64,000 bases of DNA from Maricaulis salignorans (lineage in GTDB: Bacteria; Pseudomonadota; Alphaproteobacteria; Caulobacterales; Aquidulcibacteraceae): contig CAMDDL010000008.1 in NCBI GenBank assembly GCA_945891505.1, positions 1 through 64,000 on the forward strand, written 5' to 3'. Positions 15,960-24,329 of this stretch are shown here, piece after piece (position 1 is the first letter of the stretch; the number at the start of each line of letters is the position of its first letter). The translations under genes were made by a program, and so were the position numbers. The notes beneath the pieces are model-generated. The model did no database searches. It was not told the origin of the DNA and saw nothing but the letters and a program-made list of their open reading frames with translations.

Positions 15960-17852
15960 ATGACAGCTCCAGTTCTAGAGGCCAAAGGCCTGTTTCGAAC
16001 CTACGGTGCCCGTAAGGCACTGAATAATGTATCCATTACGGTCCAGCCTGGTGAAATGGTGGCGCTGATTGGGCCTTCTGGTTCTGGCAAGTCCACGCTT
16101 CTCCGCAATGCCACCGGGTTGATTACGACCGACGAGGGAACTGGCGAAGTCAATTTGCTGGGCATTTCGGTGCAAAAGAATGGCAAATTGTCTGACTCAG
16201 TCCGCCAAGCGCGCGCCCGCGTCGGCTTTGTGTTTCAGCAGTTCAATTTGGTGGGCCGCCTCAGCCTATTCCAGAACGTCATGCTGGGCTCTTTGGGCCG
16301 TCTTCCGTTCGCAAAAGGCTTTTTGGGTCAATGGCCACAAGCGGATCAAGAGCGCGCGATGCAGGCCTTGGCCCGAGTGGGAGTCGCCGACTATGCGGCC
16401 CAACGCGCCAACACCTTGTCAGGCGGCCAGCAACAGCGCGGCGCGATCGCTCGCGCTCTAGTGCAAGGGGCAGAGGCTATTTTCTTAGATGAGCCCGTCG
16501 CGTCGCTAGATCCCGTCTCTGCCCGCAAAGTTATGGAGTTATTGCGCGACCTCAATCAACGTGACGGCGTAACGGTGATCGTCACCCTCCACCAGATTGA
16601 TTATGCAACGAAATTCTGTGACCGGATTGTCGCGTTGAAAGAGGGTCAAATTGTCTATGACGGCCCGAAGAACGGGCTGACGCGCGATCGCCTGATTGAG
16701 ATTTATGGTGCCGAGTTCGACGAGGAAACCGGCGACGCGGCCCCAAAGGAAGAGCCCGTTCCAGAAATCACCAAGCCAGGCCATCAGAATATCTTAGAAA
16801 AAGTGGTGCAGTGGAGCTTGGCCTTGGCCATGGTCATCGGTGGTTCTTATGCGCTGTGGCAACAAGCCACGCCCAAGGTTGAGGCCGACATCAATTTCTC
16901 AATTCTAGCCACCGAGAACAGCCAGAATCTGGGTGCCCGCTGGAAGCCATTTCTGGCCGATATGGAAAAGCAAACCGGTCTGAAAATTAAGCCTTATTTC
17001 CAAACAGGCTATGCACCTTTGGTCACCGCCATGCAGTTTGGTCAGACCCAAGTAGGCTGGTTCTCGAACAAGCCAGGCTGGGAAGTCGCCAGCACCGGCA
17101 AGGCCGAAGTATTCCTCCGCTCCTCTGACCCATCAGGTGTGGACGGCTATAATTCCGTGGTGATTGTGAACCAAAAATCGACTTTGACCCTTGATGAGCT
17201 ATTGACCTGCGACCGCACCAAGGACTTTGGCATGGGGGACGCTAGCTCAACATCAGGCACGTTGGCGCCAATGACTTATTTGTTTGCGCCGCGCAACATC
17301 AATCCTTCCAATTGCTTTAAGACCGTCCGGTCAGCCAATCATGAAGCCAACGTACAGTCGGTTGCTGCAGGCCTTCTGGACGCAGCAACTAATAACTCAA
17401 CCTCGCTTCAAATTTTGGGCGTGCAGGATCCCCGGCTCATCGGGAAACTGAAAATCATCTGGACGTCGCCCACTTTGCCAGAAGATCCCATCATGTGGCG
17501 CAAAGACCTCGACCCCGTGAAGAAGAAGAAAATTAAAGACTTCTTCCTGAGTTATGGTCGGCAAGGCGATAAAGCACAGCAAGATCGCGAGCGTGCGATT
17601 TTGGCCTCGCTCAGCTTTGGCCTGTTTCAGCCCGCGAATAATGATCACTTGCTGCCAGTCCGGCAGATGCAAGCAACCGAAGATTTAATGCAAGCCCAAC
17701 AATCGGGCGATGTCGGCAAGGTTTCGAAGGCAAAGGAAGCCTTTGACGCTATCCAAGCTGAAGCAGACGCTGCCAAAGGCCGCGCCCTGCCCTTGCTACC
17801 GACAACGCCAACCGAAGGCTATGCCGTTGAAGGAAAGGCGGTCAAGAAATGA
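15960..17852 (+). CDS. PhnC-PhnD fusion: ABC ATPase, one TM helix, phosphonate-binding protein
   Basis: A 630-residue single open frame. Residues 1-250 are a PhnC-type ABC ATPase: Walker A GPSGSGKST 38-46, signature LSGGQ 153-157, Walker B IFLDEP 174-179, switch His211. Residues 277-300 are one membrane helix (VVQWSLALAMVIGGSYALW) with Lys before it, predicting cytoplasmic ATPase and periplasmic C-terminus. From about residue 308 it is a complete PhnD: INFSILATENSQNL, STSG anion-binding loop 430-433, and DPIMWRKDL close to E. coli PhnD. The helix may be a former PhnD signal sequence turned anchor. The ATG follows GGGGAAG; a TTG 12 bases earlier is possible. It overlaps phnE by ATGA. Import of phosphonate or phosphite is inferred. 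Confidence 0.9.
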   Translation: MTAPVLEAKGLFRTYGARKALNNVSITVQPGEMVALIGPSGSGKSTLLRNATGLITTDEGTGEVNLLGISVQKNGKLSDSVRQARARVGFVFQQFNLVGRLSLFQNVMLGSLGRLPFAKGFLGQWPQADQERAMQALARVGVADYAAQRANTLSGGQQQRGAIARALVQGAEAIFLDEPVASLDPVSARKVMELLRDLNQRDGVTVIVTLHQIDYATKFCDRIVALKEGQIVYDGPKNGLTRDRLIEIYGAEFDEETGDAAPKEEPVPEITKPGHQNILEKVVQWSLALAMVIGGSYALWQQATPKVEADINFSILATENSQNLGARWKPFLADMEKQTGLKIKPYFQTGYAPLVTAMQFGQTQVGWFSNKPGWEVASTGKAEVFLRSSDPSGVDGYNSVVIVNQKSTLTLDELLTCDRTKDFGMGDASSTSGTLAPMTYLFAPRNINPSNCFKTVRSANHEANVQSVAAGLLDAATNNSTSLQILGVQDPRLIGKLKIIWTSPTLPEDPIMWRKDLDPVKKKKIKDFFLSYGRQGDKAQQDRERAILASLSFGLFQPANNDHLLPVRQMQATEDLMQAQQSGDVGKVSKAKEAFDAIQAEADAAKGRALPLLPTTPTEGYAVEGKAVKK

Positions 17853-18679
17853 GTGCGACCCCAATGAAATCTAGCGGTGCGGTCTCGCTGGGCCATGTGC
17901 CCGCCCCACCCACGCGGACTGCAGCAGACAAACTCTACGACCTTTTGGTCTGGGGCGGGATTTTCCTATTGCTAGTTATCAGCTTCGGCCCGGCTGAAAT
18001 CTCCAAGGTCACCCGGCTATTCACTAACTCAGAGAATATGCAGACCTTCACGACACGGCTGATCAATCCAGACTTTTCGGAATGGCGTGTCTATGTGCGG
18101 GAGATGTGGCTGACGGTTCAAGTCGCCATCTGGGGCACGTGTCTAGCGGTTATCTTAGCCATTCCCTTTGGCTTTATGTGCGCATCCAATGTGGCACCGG
18201 CTTGGCTGGTGTGGCCTATGCGTCGCCTCATGGACTTTTTGCGTTCGGTGAATGAATTGGTCTTGGGTCTGATCTTCATCGTGGCCGTGGGCCTTGGGCC
18301 GCTGGCTGGGGTGTTGGCCATCGCGTTACACACTGCTGGGGTGTTGGCCAAATTGTTCTCCGAAGCCGTAGAATCCATCGATAGCCGCCCGGTCGAAGGC
18401 GTGCGCGCCACAGGTGCTGCGAAATTGCATGAGATTATGTGGGGTGTCTTGCCACAAGTAGCGCCCTTATGGACGTCTTATGCGCTCTATCGATTTGAAT
18501 CCAACTCGCGCTCAGCCACCGTTTTGGGCCTGATTGGCGCTGGCGGTATTGGGATGAAGCTGATGGAAAGCATGAACAGCTTTCAGTATGAGCAAACAGC
18601 TGCGATTGGGATCATCATCGTGGTCGCAGTCACTCTGATCGATATGCTAAGCCAAGCCATGCGTTCGAGACTTCTGTGA
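17849..18679 (+). CDS. phnE: phosphonate-type ABC transporter permease PhnE
   Basis: A 276-residue inner-membrane permease with about six hydrophobic segments. The EAA coupling loop VEGVRATGAAKLHEIMWGVLP (about 184-204) contacts the ATPase. It forms a homodimeric channel that takes substrate from PhnD and pairs with PhnC. Its start overlaps the fusion gene by four bases, so two genes make the whole transporter. No second permease and no C-P lyase, phosphonatase or phosphite dehydrogenase genes are present in the window, so the fate of the imported compound cannot be told. Confidence 0.92.
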   Translation: MSATPMKSSGAVSLGHVPAPPTRTAADKLYDLLVWGGIFLLLVISFGPAEISKVTRLFTNSENMQTFTTRLINPDFSEWRVYVREMWLTVQVAIWGTCLAVILAIPFGFMCASNVAPAWLVWPMRRLMDFLRSVNELVLGLIFIVAVGLGPLAGVLAIALHTAGVLAKLFSEAVESIDSRPVEGVRATGAAKLHEIMWGVLPQVAPLWTSYALYRFESNSRSATVLGLIGAGGIGMKLMESMNSFQYEQTAAIGIIIVVAVTLIDMLSQAMRSRLL

Positions 18680-18713
18680 ACGCAGGCTTGGTAACCGCAG
18701 GATAGAGGCAGAT

Positions 18714-19391
18714 TTAGTCGAACAAGGCGTCCAAGTCGTTTTGATCCATGGAAGGCCCTTCGGTACCAAACATGGCATCAATATCGTCTTGAGCAACTTC
18801 TGGACCGTTCAGCGCAGGCCCGTTCAACAGGTTCTCGCGCTTGCGTTTGTCTTCTGAGGTCTCTTCAAGTTCGGCATCTTCGACGCCCATCACACTGGCA
18901 AAACGCTCAAGGCGGTGTTCAATATGGGTCAGGGTGTCGACCACTTTCTTGATCCGCTGGCCCGTAATATCTTGGAACGTGCAGGCTTCAAAGATTTCCA
19001 TCATCTTATCGGACACAAAGGCCTGATAAGCGGCAGGATCGCTGGTATCTGCAGCCATCACGTCTTCTGCAACCGCCATGATCAGGTTAGTTGCTTCTGC
19101 GGTGTGCTGAACAACCGCATGAAGTTCTGCCCCAGCGCGAGGAATTCGATCTTCGCTTAGATCATTCGGCCGTAGGTTGGAAATTTCAACGCGCGTGCGC
19201 TGGATGTAGGACGAGATGTAACGCATCTCATCAAACAAAGTACGGTCGATTGAACTAAAGAACATTTGCATGGCTTCACTCATTTGCGAAGCCAAGTTGA
19301 GAACCTCACCTAACCGAGGGTCTTTAAGGTCTGCACCTTTCAGCGCGATGATCGCATCACGAACCTTGGTAGCAACTTCTGGTGCCGGCAT
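18714..19391 (-). CDS. cheZ: CheZ-type CheY-P phosphatase
   Basis: A 225-residue helical protein. The CheZ signature FQDITGQRIKKVV carries catalytic Asp141 and Gln145, at the same +4 spacing as E. coli Asp143/Gln147. A charged linker leads to the C-terminal tail, which normally binds CheY. Here the tail has two copies of the same short peptide, QDDIDAMF (201-208) and QNDLDALF (217-224). It is 27 bases downstream of cheY on the same strand, so the two form one transcript controlling flagellar or other CheY signalling by dephosphorylation. Confidence 0.9.
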   Translation of the reverse strand: MPAPEVATKVRDAIIALKGADLKDPRLGEVLNLASQMSEAMQMFFSSIDRTLFDEMRYISSYIQRTRVEISNLRPNDLSEDRIPRAGAELHAVVQHTAEATNLIMAVAEDVMAADTSDPAAYQAFVSDKMMEIFEACTFQDITGQRIKKVVDTLTHIEHRLERFASVMGVEDAELEETSEDKRKRENLLNGPALNGPEVAQDDIDAMFGTEGPSMDQNDLDALFD

Positions 19392-19418
19392 GGTCAGCCC
19401 CCCTTTGACAAGTAATGC

Positions 19419-19805
19419 TTAAAAATCGCCCAGAACAGAAGCGACCTTGGCTTTCAGGGTTTGGGCGTTGAATGGCTTTACGATATAATTGTTCACACCA
19501 GCCTTCTTGGCAGCGATCACGTTTTCGGTCTTGGATTCAGCTGTCACCATGATGAAAGGCGTTGGCTTCAAGATTTCATCGGCGCGCACTTCGCGCAACA
19601 GCTCATAACCGGTCATGGGTTCCATGTTCCAGTCCGAGATCACGAGGCCATATTTTTTCGTCCTCATTTTCTCGAGAGCTTCGCGCCCGTCAGATGCTTC
19701 ATCGACGTTTTCAAAGCCTAGCTGCTTCAAAAGATTGCGAATGATACGAACCATTGTCTGATAATCATCGACGACCAATACTGGTGCGTTCATATCCACT
19801 GCCAT
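19419..19805 (-). CDS. cheY: single-domain response regulator CheY
   Basis: A 128-residue receiver domain only. Acidic pocket VVDD (residues 12-13), phospho-acceptor Asp in ISDWNM, Thr in MVTAES and Lys in IVKPFN are all present, matching the CheY pattern. The start has GAGGAG upstream. It lies directly upstream of cheZ, the phosphatase for its phosphorylated form. Its kinase is not in the window. The divergent maoC-like gene starts 106 bases away. Confidence 0.93.
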   Translation of the reverse strand: MAVDMNAPVLVVDDYQTMVRIIRNLLKQLGFENVDEASDGREALEKMRTKKYGLVISDWNMEPMTGYELLREVRADEILKPTPFIMVTAESKTENVIAAKKAGVNNYIVKPFNAQTLKAKVASVLGDF

Positions 19806-19911
19806 ACGAATTCTCCTCTGGTGGCTACGGCCACTCGCACCTCACGGTTGACAAACCCTTATCAGTTGAGCGCTAAAGAAGCGTGAATCACGCTCCAAAA
19901 AAGGACATCCC

Positions 19912-20346
19912 ATGCCAAAACCTGCTGCAGGCTATTATTTTGAAGAATTGAGCATCGGTCAGACCGCCGAGTCTGCTCGCACGGTTACCGAAGCAGACAT
20001 CCTCATGTTCGGGGCCGCTTCTGGTGATATGAACCCCGTTCACTTCGACTCCGAGTTCGCCGCAACCACCCGTTTTGAAGAGCGCATCGCCCATGGCATG
20101 CTAACAGCTAGCCACGTCTCGGCCCTGATTGGCATGCGCTTGCCGGGTCCAGGCTCTGTCTATGTAAGCCAAAGCTTGCAGTTTAAGCGGCCAGTGAAAA
20201 TCGGTGCGACGGTCACCAGCCGCGTTGAGATCACCGGGCTCGACCCTGCGAAAGGCTTTGTCACCCTGTCGACAACCTGCCTGATCGCTGGCAAAGCAGT
20301 CCTCAGTGGTGAAGCTATTGTGATGGTCGCAAAGCGCGAGGGCTAA
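19912..20346 (+). CDS. MaoC-like hot-dog-fold enoyl-CoA hydratase/dehydratase
   Basis: A 144-residue single hot-dog domain of R-specific enoyl-CoA hydratase (PhaJ) type. The hydratase motif reads GDMNPVHFDSEFA (Asp and His catalytic), followed by IAHGMLTASHVSALIG. It would hydrate trans-2-enoyl-CoA, feeding polyhydroxyalkanoate or fatty acid metabolism. Its stop overlaps the ribF start by one base (TAATG), so the two are translationally coupled though functionally unrelated. Confidence 0.88.
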   Translation: MPKPAAGYYFEELSIGQTAESARTVTEADILMFGAASGDMNPVHFDSEFAATTRFEERIAHGMLTASHVSALIGMRLPGPGSVYVSQSLQFKRPVKIGATVTSRVEITGLDPAKGFVTLSTTCLIAGKAVLSGEAIVMVAKREG

Positions 20347-21281
20347 TGCTGAGTTTCGATACGCGGTCTCTCATTCCATCAGAAGCTCAAGGCGCGAGCC
20401 TTGCGCTGGGGGCTTTTGATGGGCTTCATTTAGGCCATGTAGCGGTTCTACGCGCGGCTCAAGAGGCGTGCCCAGACAGCCCACTGGCGGTGGCGGCTTT
20501 CGAACCGCCGCCCAAATGCTTTTTTGCTGGCCCTGATAGGCCGTCATTCCGCCTGAACACACCACGTCTGCGGGCAGAGAGAGCGGCCGATGTGGGCGCA
20601 GCCTACATGTTTGAGATCCCGTTCGATGCCACCATGGCCAGCATGGCGGCAGAGGATTTCATTACCGACATTCTGGTTGCCAAGTTCAAACCTCTACATG
20701 TCACCGTTGGCCATGATTTCCGCTTCGGCTGTGACAGGCGCGGTGATGGCGCAATGTTGCAAGCCATGGGGGACAAGTTGGGTTTTGGCGTCAGCATTGT
20801 CGAGCCTGTGTTGGACCACAGCGGCGTACGCTACTCTTCCACCCGGGTACGCGAAGCCCTAAGAGCGGGCCATCTCTCCATGGTCACGGCTTTATTGGGG
20901 CGGCCGTGGCGCGTGGAAGGCATTGTCCAGCATGGCGAAAAGCGCGGCCGCACAATTGGTTTCCCAACAGCAAACTTTCACTTGGAAGACCAGCTAGCGC
21001 CCCGTTTTGGTGTCTATGCTGTGCGCGTCAACCGCGTGGGCGATGGGGCTTGGTATAGTGGGGTTGCCAATTTTGGCCGCACGCCGACAACGGGCCTTAG
21101 ACAACCCTTGTTTGAGGTCAATATTTTTGACTTTGAAGGTGACCTTTATGGCAGCCGTTTGGAAGTTGGACTGCATGCCTTCCTGCGGCCAGAAATCAAG
21201 TTTTCGGGTTTGCCGGAGCTGATGGCCCAAATTGGCCGTGACGCCGAAGAAGCCGCGCAAATCCTGTCGGTGGTTGCTTAA
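20346..21281 (+). CDS. ribF: bifunctional riboflavin kinase/FAD synthetase
   Basis: A 311-residue protein. The N-terminal FAD synthetase nucleotidyltransferase domain has GAFDGLHLGH (about residues 22-31) and the C-terminal-site YSSTRVREAL. The riboflavin kinase domain starts about residue 180 with GEKRGRTIGFPTANF, the kinase PTAN motif. It converts riboflavin to FMN and FAD. Length and order are standard. No FMN riboswitch is visible upstream, and the start overlaps the maoC-like stop. Its TAA interlocks with the DUF971 stop on the opposite strand. Confidence 0.95.
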   Translation: MLSFDTRSLIPSEAQGASLALGAFDGLHLGHVAVLRAAQEACPDSPLAVAAFEPPPKCFFAGPDRPSFRLNTPRLRAERAADVGAAYMFEIPFDATMASMAAEDFITDILVAKFKPLHVTVGHDFRFGCDRRGDGAMLQAMGDKLGFGVSIVEPVLDHSGVRYSSTRVREALRAGHLSMVTALLGRPWRVEGIVQHGEKRGRTIGFPTANFHLEDQLAPRFGVYAVRVNRVGDGAWYSGVANFGRTPTTGLRQPLFEVNIFDFEGDLYGSRLEVGLHAFLRPEIKFSGLPELMAQIGRDAEEAAQILSVVA

Positions 21282-21640
21282 ACCGCAATCGCCCCGCGGT
21301 ACACTTCCATCAGGCGGTCTTGATCGCGGCCAAGCCGATAAAGCCAGTCCCACGTATAAATGCCGCTATCATGACCATCATCGAAGACCAGGCGTAACGC
21401 ATAACGGCCAACCGGCTCTGCCCGCTCAATACCGACGTCTTGCTTCCCAGCCACCCACTTCTTGCCAGCAGCCGAATGGCCCTGCACCTCCGCTGAGGGG
21501 CTTTCGATACGCAATAGCTCATACGGGATGATAAAGCTTACCCCATCGTCAAACCGGGCTTGGAGGCTCTTGGCGTCAGCCTTAAAGGTCAGTTCGACCG
21601 GCCAAGGGCGATCCAGGGCAGCAACAGCCTCATCAGGCAT
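21278..21640 (-). CDS. DUF971-domain protein
   Basis: A 120-residue protein with a single DUF971 (gamma-butyrobetaine hydroxylase N-terminal-like) domain. It starts [22 protein letters not shown] and ends [12 protein letters not shown], the family's conserved tail pattern. The domain occurs in proteins linked to iron-sulfur or metal handling, but no reaction is established for the stand-alone form. It is last in the operon cnoX, Lon-N, trm112-like, DUF971; its start overlaps the Trm112-like gene by eight bases. Confidence 0.85.
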   Translation of the reverse strand: MPDEAVAALDRPWPVELTFKADAKSLQARFDDGVSFIIPYELLRIESPSAEVQGHSAAGKKWVAGKQDVGIERAEPVGRYALRLVFDDGHDSGIYTWDWLYRLGRDQDRLMEVYRGAIAV

Positions 21641-21845
21641 CGTTCAGCTCACGCGCTTCGCCCGCCAACATAATCGGCACCCCATCACGAATTGGATAGG
21701 CCAAGCGAGCGGCTTTAGACACCAATTCGCCTTTGTCGCGATCATAGGTCAAACGCGTACGGGTTACGGGGCAGACAAGGATTTCCAAAAGCCGTGGATC
21801 AATCTCGCGCCCTTCACTGGCAGTGTTTCTAGGAGCATCGGTCAT
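21633..21845 (-). CDS. Trm112-like small zinc-ribbon protein
   Basis: A 70-residue Trm112/UPF0434-family protein: [20 protein letters not shown], then [13 protein letters not shown]. Bacterial members are small partner or stability proteins for methyltransferases and other enzymes. Only one cysteine of a zinc ribbon remains (LVCP), so metal binding is doubtful. The start overlaps the upstream Lon-N gene stop by ATGA and the end overlaps DUF971, so it is tightly coupled in the operon. Confidence 0.85.
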   Translation of the reverse strand: MTDAPRNTASEGREIDPRLLEILVCPVTRTRLTYDRDKGELVSKAARLAYPIRDGVPIMLAGEARELNDA

Positions 21846-22516
21846 TGCAGGGGCCTCTCCTCATCATCGGCATCATCGTCGCGGTCACCTTGATCCATGT
21901 CTAGTAAGGCAATCAGGACATCGCGTCGATCCTCAATGGTCGGTGCCTCTAAGAGGGCCTGCTTCTCGATCGGCACAAAAGGACATAGCGCCGAAAGCGC
22001 GTTCACCAAAGGCTCTGCTTGGGCTTGATCAATCGAACCCCAATCTGCTTTTAGATTGTTTCGCGCTAGGTAGGCGCGCAGGGCCTCTAGCAAGTCTTTG
22101 CGGTCAAAGCCCACCATAGAGCCCGGCGTCTTCAAATCGTCAGCAAAGCTTTGCCAATCGGCGGTGACCTGGCGATAGGGTTTGGACGCTTGGTACTCGC
22201 GGGCGACGGCAAATCGGCAAATCCCCGTCAAAGTGATCAAATAGCGGCCATCATCGGTTTCTGAAAACGACGTCAGTTTACCCACGCACCCGACCCGCGA
22301 CAGACCGGGCTTTTCAGGATCGCCCGTCCCATCTGGCTGGATCATTCCTACCAACCGATTTCCAGCCAACGCATCATCAATCATGTTGAGATAACGCGGC
22401 TCAAAGATATTCAGCGGCATTTGACCGCGCGGGAACAACAAGGCCCCATTTAGCGGGAACACCGGAATGGTTGCTGGAAGGTCTGTTGGTTTGCGATAGA
22501 CATAACCTGCCACCAT
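21842..22516 (-). CDS. LON N-terminal substrate-binding-domain protein
   Basis: A 224-residue protein made only of a Lon N-terminal (LAN) domain: [26 protein letters not shown] is the family signature (residues 17-42). No AAA or protease domain follows. Stand-alone LAN proteins are common in proteobacteria; they are thought to bind peptides or act in quality control. The start at 22516 is favoured because GAGGG lies seven bases upstream; a TTG 18 bases earlier is possible. It follows cnoX by about 30 bases, an arrangement that supports a protein-folding role. Confidence 0.88.
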   Translation of the reverse strand: MVAGYVYRKPTDLPATIPVFPLNGALLFPRGQMPLNIFEPRYLNMIDDALAGNRLVGMIQPDGTGDPEKPGLSRVGCVGKLTSFSETDDGRYLITLTGICRFAVAREYQASKPYRQVTADWQSFADDLKTPGSMVGFDRKDLLEALRAYLARNNLKADWGSIDQAQAEPLVNALSALCPFVPIEKQALLEAPTIEDRRDVLIALLDMDQGDRDDDADDEERPLQ

Positions 22517-22548
22517 GAATTTGCCCTCGTTCAAACGCTGCTTTTGGA

Positions 22549-23472
22549 TCAGGAAAACAGAATGGCTGATAATTTCCGCCGCCCTTGCCGCGTGACTTCT
22601 GCCATAGGTCCGGCCGCATCAAAAACCTTGAACAATTGCTTGCGGGCGGCATCGTCCTGCCACGCGCGGTCCTGCTTGATGATGAACAACAAATGTTCCA
22701 CCGCGCCCTCAAAGTCTCCGGTCGCGATATGGGCTTTAGCTAGCTCAAATCGAGCGGAAAGGTCTTCAGGCGCTCCAGCTAGTGTCTCGCTTAACACCGC
22801 CGGATCGCCAGCTTCTGCTACGTCCAAGATCAAATCAATCTGGGCCTGAACGCTGATGACATCACTGTCCTTCGCTTTGGCTTTGGGAACAGAGGCTAAA
22901 ATCTCCTGCGCCTTTTCTAAGTCTCCACCCATCACATAAACGCGCGCAAGACCGGCAAGCACTTTTGCATTCTCAGGGTCGAGGCTGGCTGCTTGCGCAT
23001 AGGACTGGCCCGCACCGCCCAAATCACCCAGATCAAGGCTCTCTTTTGCCGCGGCCAAGAGCTCGTCCACACCGGCAAGTTGATCACCGATCAAGCGATC
23101 AACCAACGCCTTAATCTGGCTTTCGGGCTGGGCCCCCATAAAGCCGTCCACTGGACGGCCTTTGTCGAAGGCAAATACGGCCGGAATGGATTGCACCCGC
23201 AATTGGCCTGCAATGGCTGGATGCTCATCAATATTGATTTTTACAAGGCGTATCTTGCCATTGGCGGCACGCACCACTTTCTCCAAAATTGGGGTCAGCG
23301 TACGGCAAGGACCGCACCAAGGTGCCCAAAAGTCGACCAGCACTGGTGTTTCCATCGAAACATCGATGACATCAGCCTTAAAGGCTTGATCACTACCGTC
23401 CTTGATCAGGCCAGTTGGGTCCGCAGATGGGCCGGATTTGGGTTTTGACGTGCCTAAGCCAATAAGGGCCAT
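22549..23472 (-). CDS. cnoX: CnoX/YbbN-type thioredoxin-TPR co-chaperone
   Basis: A 307-residue protein. A thioredoxin domain (about 30-135) has active site WCGPC, both cysteines present, followed by tetratricopeptide-like helices (about 145-305). This is the CnoX (YbbN) architecture: a holdase that protects proteins from oxidative aggregation and hands them to GroEL or DnaK. E. coli CnoX lacks the CxxC; alphaproteobacterial forms such as Caulobacter CnoX keep it and are redox-active, which fits here. It is first gene of a four-gene operon on this strand. Confidence 0.9.
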   Translation of the reverse strand: MALIGLGTSKPKSGPSADPTGLIKDGSDQAFKADVIDVSMETPVLVDFWAPWCGPCRTLTPILEKVVRAANGKIRLVKINIDEHPAIAGQLRVQSIPAVFAFDKGRPVDGFMGAQPESQIKALVDRLIGDQLAGVDELLAAAKESLDLGDLGGAGQSYAQAASLDPENAKVLAGLARVYVMGGDLEKAQEILASVPKAKAKDSDVISVQAQIDLILDVAEAGDPAVLSETLAGAPEDLSARFELAKAHIATGDFEGAVEHLLFIIKQDRAWQDDAARKQLFKVFDAAGPMAEVTRQGRRKLSAILFS

Positions 23473-23591
23473 GGATGTATCCGTGCGGTGCGCACGCTCC
23501 TCTCACACTGCGTTCTCGATGAAATTGCTTCAGGATTAGAAATGGGCTTAGCTCCATCAGGTTGCAAGCGCTGGCCTGTGTTTCGTGGGCT

Positions 23592-24131
23592 TTATCTCCA
23601 AGGTTTAGCTTGGGGTGCCTCACCCGAGAAATCACACCGATAAACCCGTCCACCCCACTGGCGGATAAATACCGCCAGATCCGCTTGAGAGACTGCGGTG
23701 GTCGCATCATTTTTCATCGGGTGAAAATTGATTGGCTCTGCCGCCAATAGAGCCTCATCAAGAACCAACGTGACCTTCTGCCCCGGGTCATTAATCAGCG
23801 CAAAAAGCGTCACAGAGCCGGGCGTGACGCCCAAATACTCTAACAGGTGCGCCTCGCTACCAAAGCTTAAGCGCGCACAGTCCAGCGTCTTGTGAAGCTG
23901 ATTGAGGCGCACCTGCGTCTGACCCAAAGCGCAGACGAGAAAGAATGCCCCATCCTTATCCTTCAGAAACAGATTCTTTGTGTGCCCACCGGGAAGCGCA
24001 GCCTTAATGTCCGCCCCTTCTTCAACCGTGAAAACAGGGCGATGATCCAACGTCTGGTGCTTCATCCCCAAACGGTCAAACAGGGCGAAAAGTTCGGCGC
24101 GGGTGGCAGGCTCAGAGGCTTTAGATGTCAT
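23592..24131 (-). CDS. prolyl-tRNA editing deacylase (YbaK/ProX family)
   Basis: A 179-residue stand-alone editing domain. The conserved pattern is [23 protein letters not shown] (a central lysine and strand pair), then [22 protein letters not shown]. It hydrolyses mischarged Ala-tRNA(Pro) in the ProXp-ala subgroup, acting in the cytoplasm. The start at 24131 (MTSKASEP) is preferred over an upstream in-frame ATG that adds an unconserved head. It lies next to but opposite in strand to tRNA-Gly. Confidence 0.88.
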   Translation of the reverse strand: MTSKASEPATRAELFALFDRLGMKHQTLDHRPVFTVEEGADIKAALPGGHTKNLFLKDKDGAFFLVCALGQTQVRLNQLHKTLDCARLSFGSEAHLLEYLGVTPGSVTLFALINDPGQKVTLVLDEALLAAEPINFHPMKNDATTAVSQADLAVFIRQWGGRVYRCDFSGEAPQAKPWR

Positions 24132-24254
24132 GCCCCTGCTGTATCCCATCGCACCTAGCTGCATCAAGCACGGCACACCCCCCTTGCACTTAAGTCATCT
24201 CTAAGGCATATGCGCCGTCCTTACGGAGGACTTGTGCCTTCGGTACCCAAGGAC

Positions 24255-24329
24255 GCGGGCGTAGCTCAGGGGTAGAGCGCCACCTTGCCAAGGTGGATGT
24301 CGTGAGTTCGAATCTCATCGCCCGCTCCA
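24255..24329 (+). tRNA. tRNA-Gly (anticodon GCC)
   Basis: A full cloverleaf can be read. The acceptor stem GCGGGCG (24255-24261) pairs with CGCCCGC (24319-24325). It has a D-arm TAGCTCAGGGGTAGAGC, an anticodon loop CTTGCCAAG between CCAC/GTGG, and a T-loop GTTCGAATC. The 3' CCA (24327-24329) is encoded. Anticodon GCC reads Gly GGC/GGU codons. A T-run follows immediately. Confidence 0.97.

Noticed and set aside
15960-17852. The fusion as an assembly or sequencing error
   Set aside because: The frame is continuous, the linker includes a well-formed membrane helix, and phnE is coupled after it; an error would be expected to break the frame or remove part of a domain.
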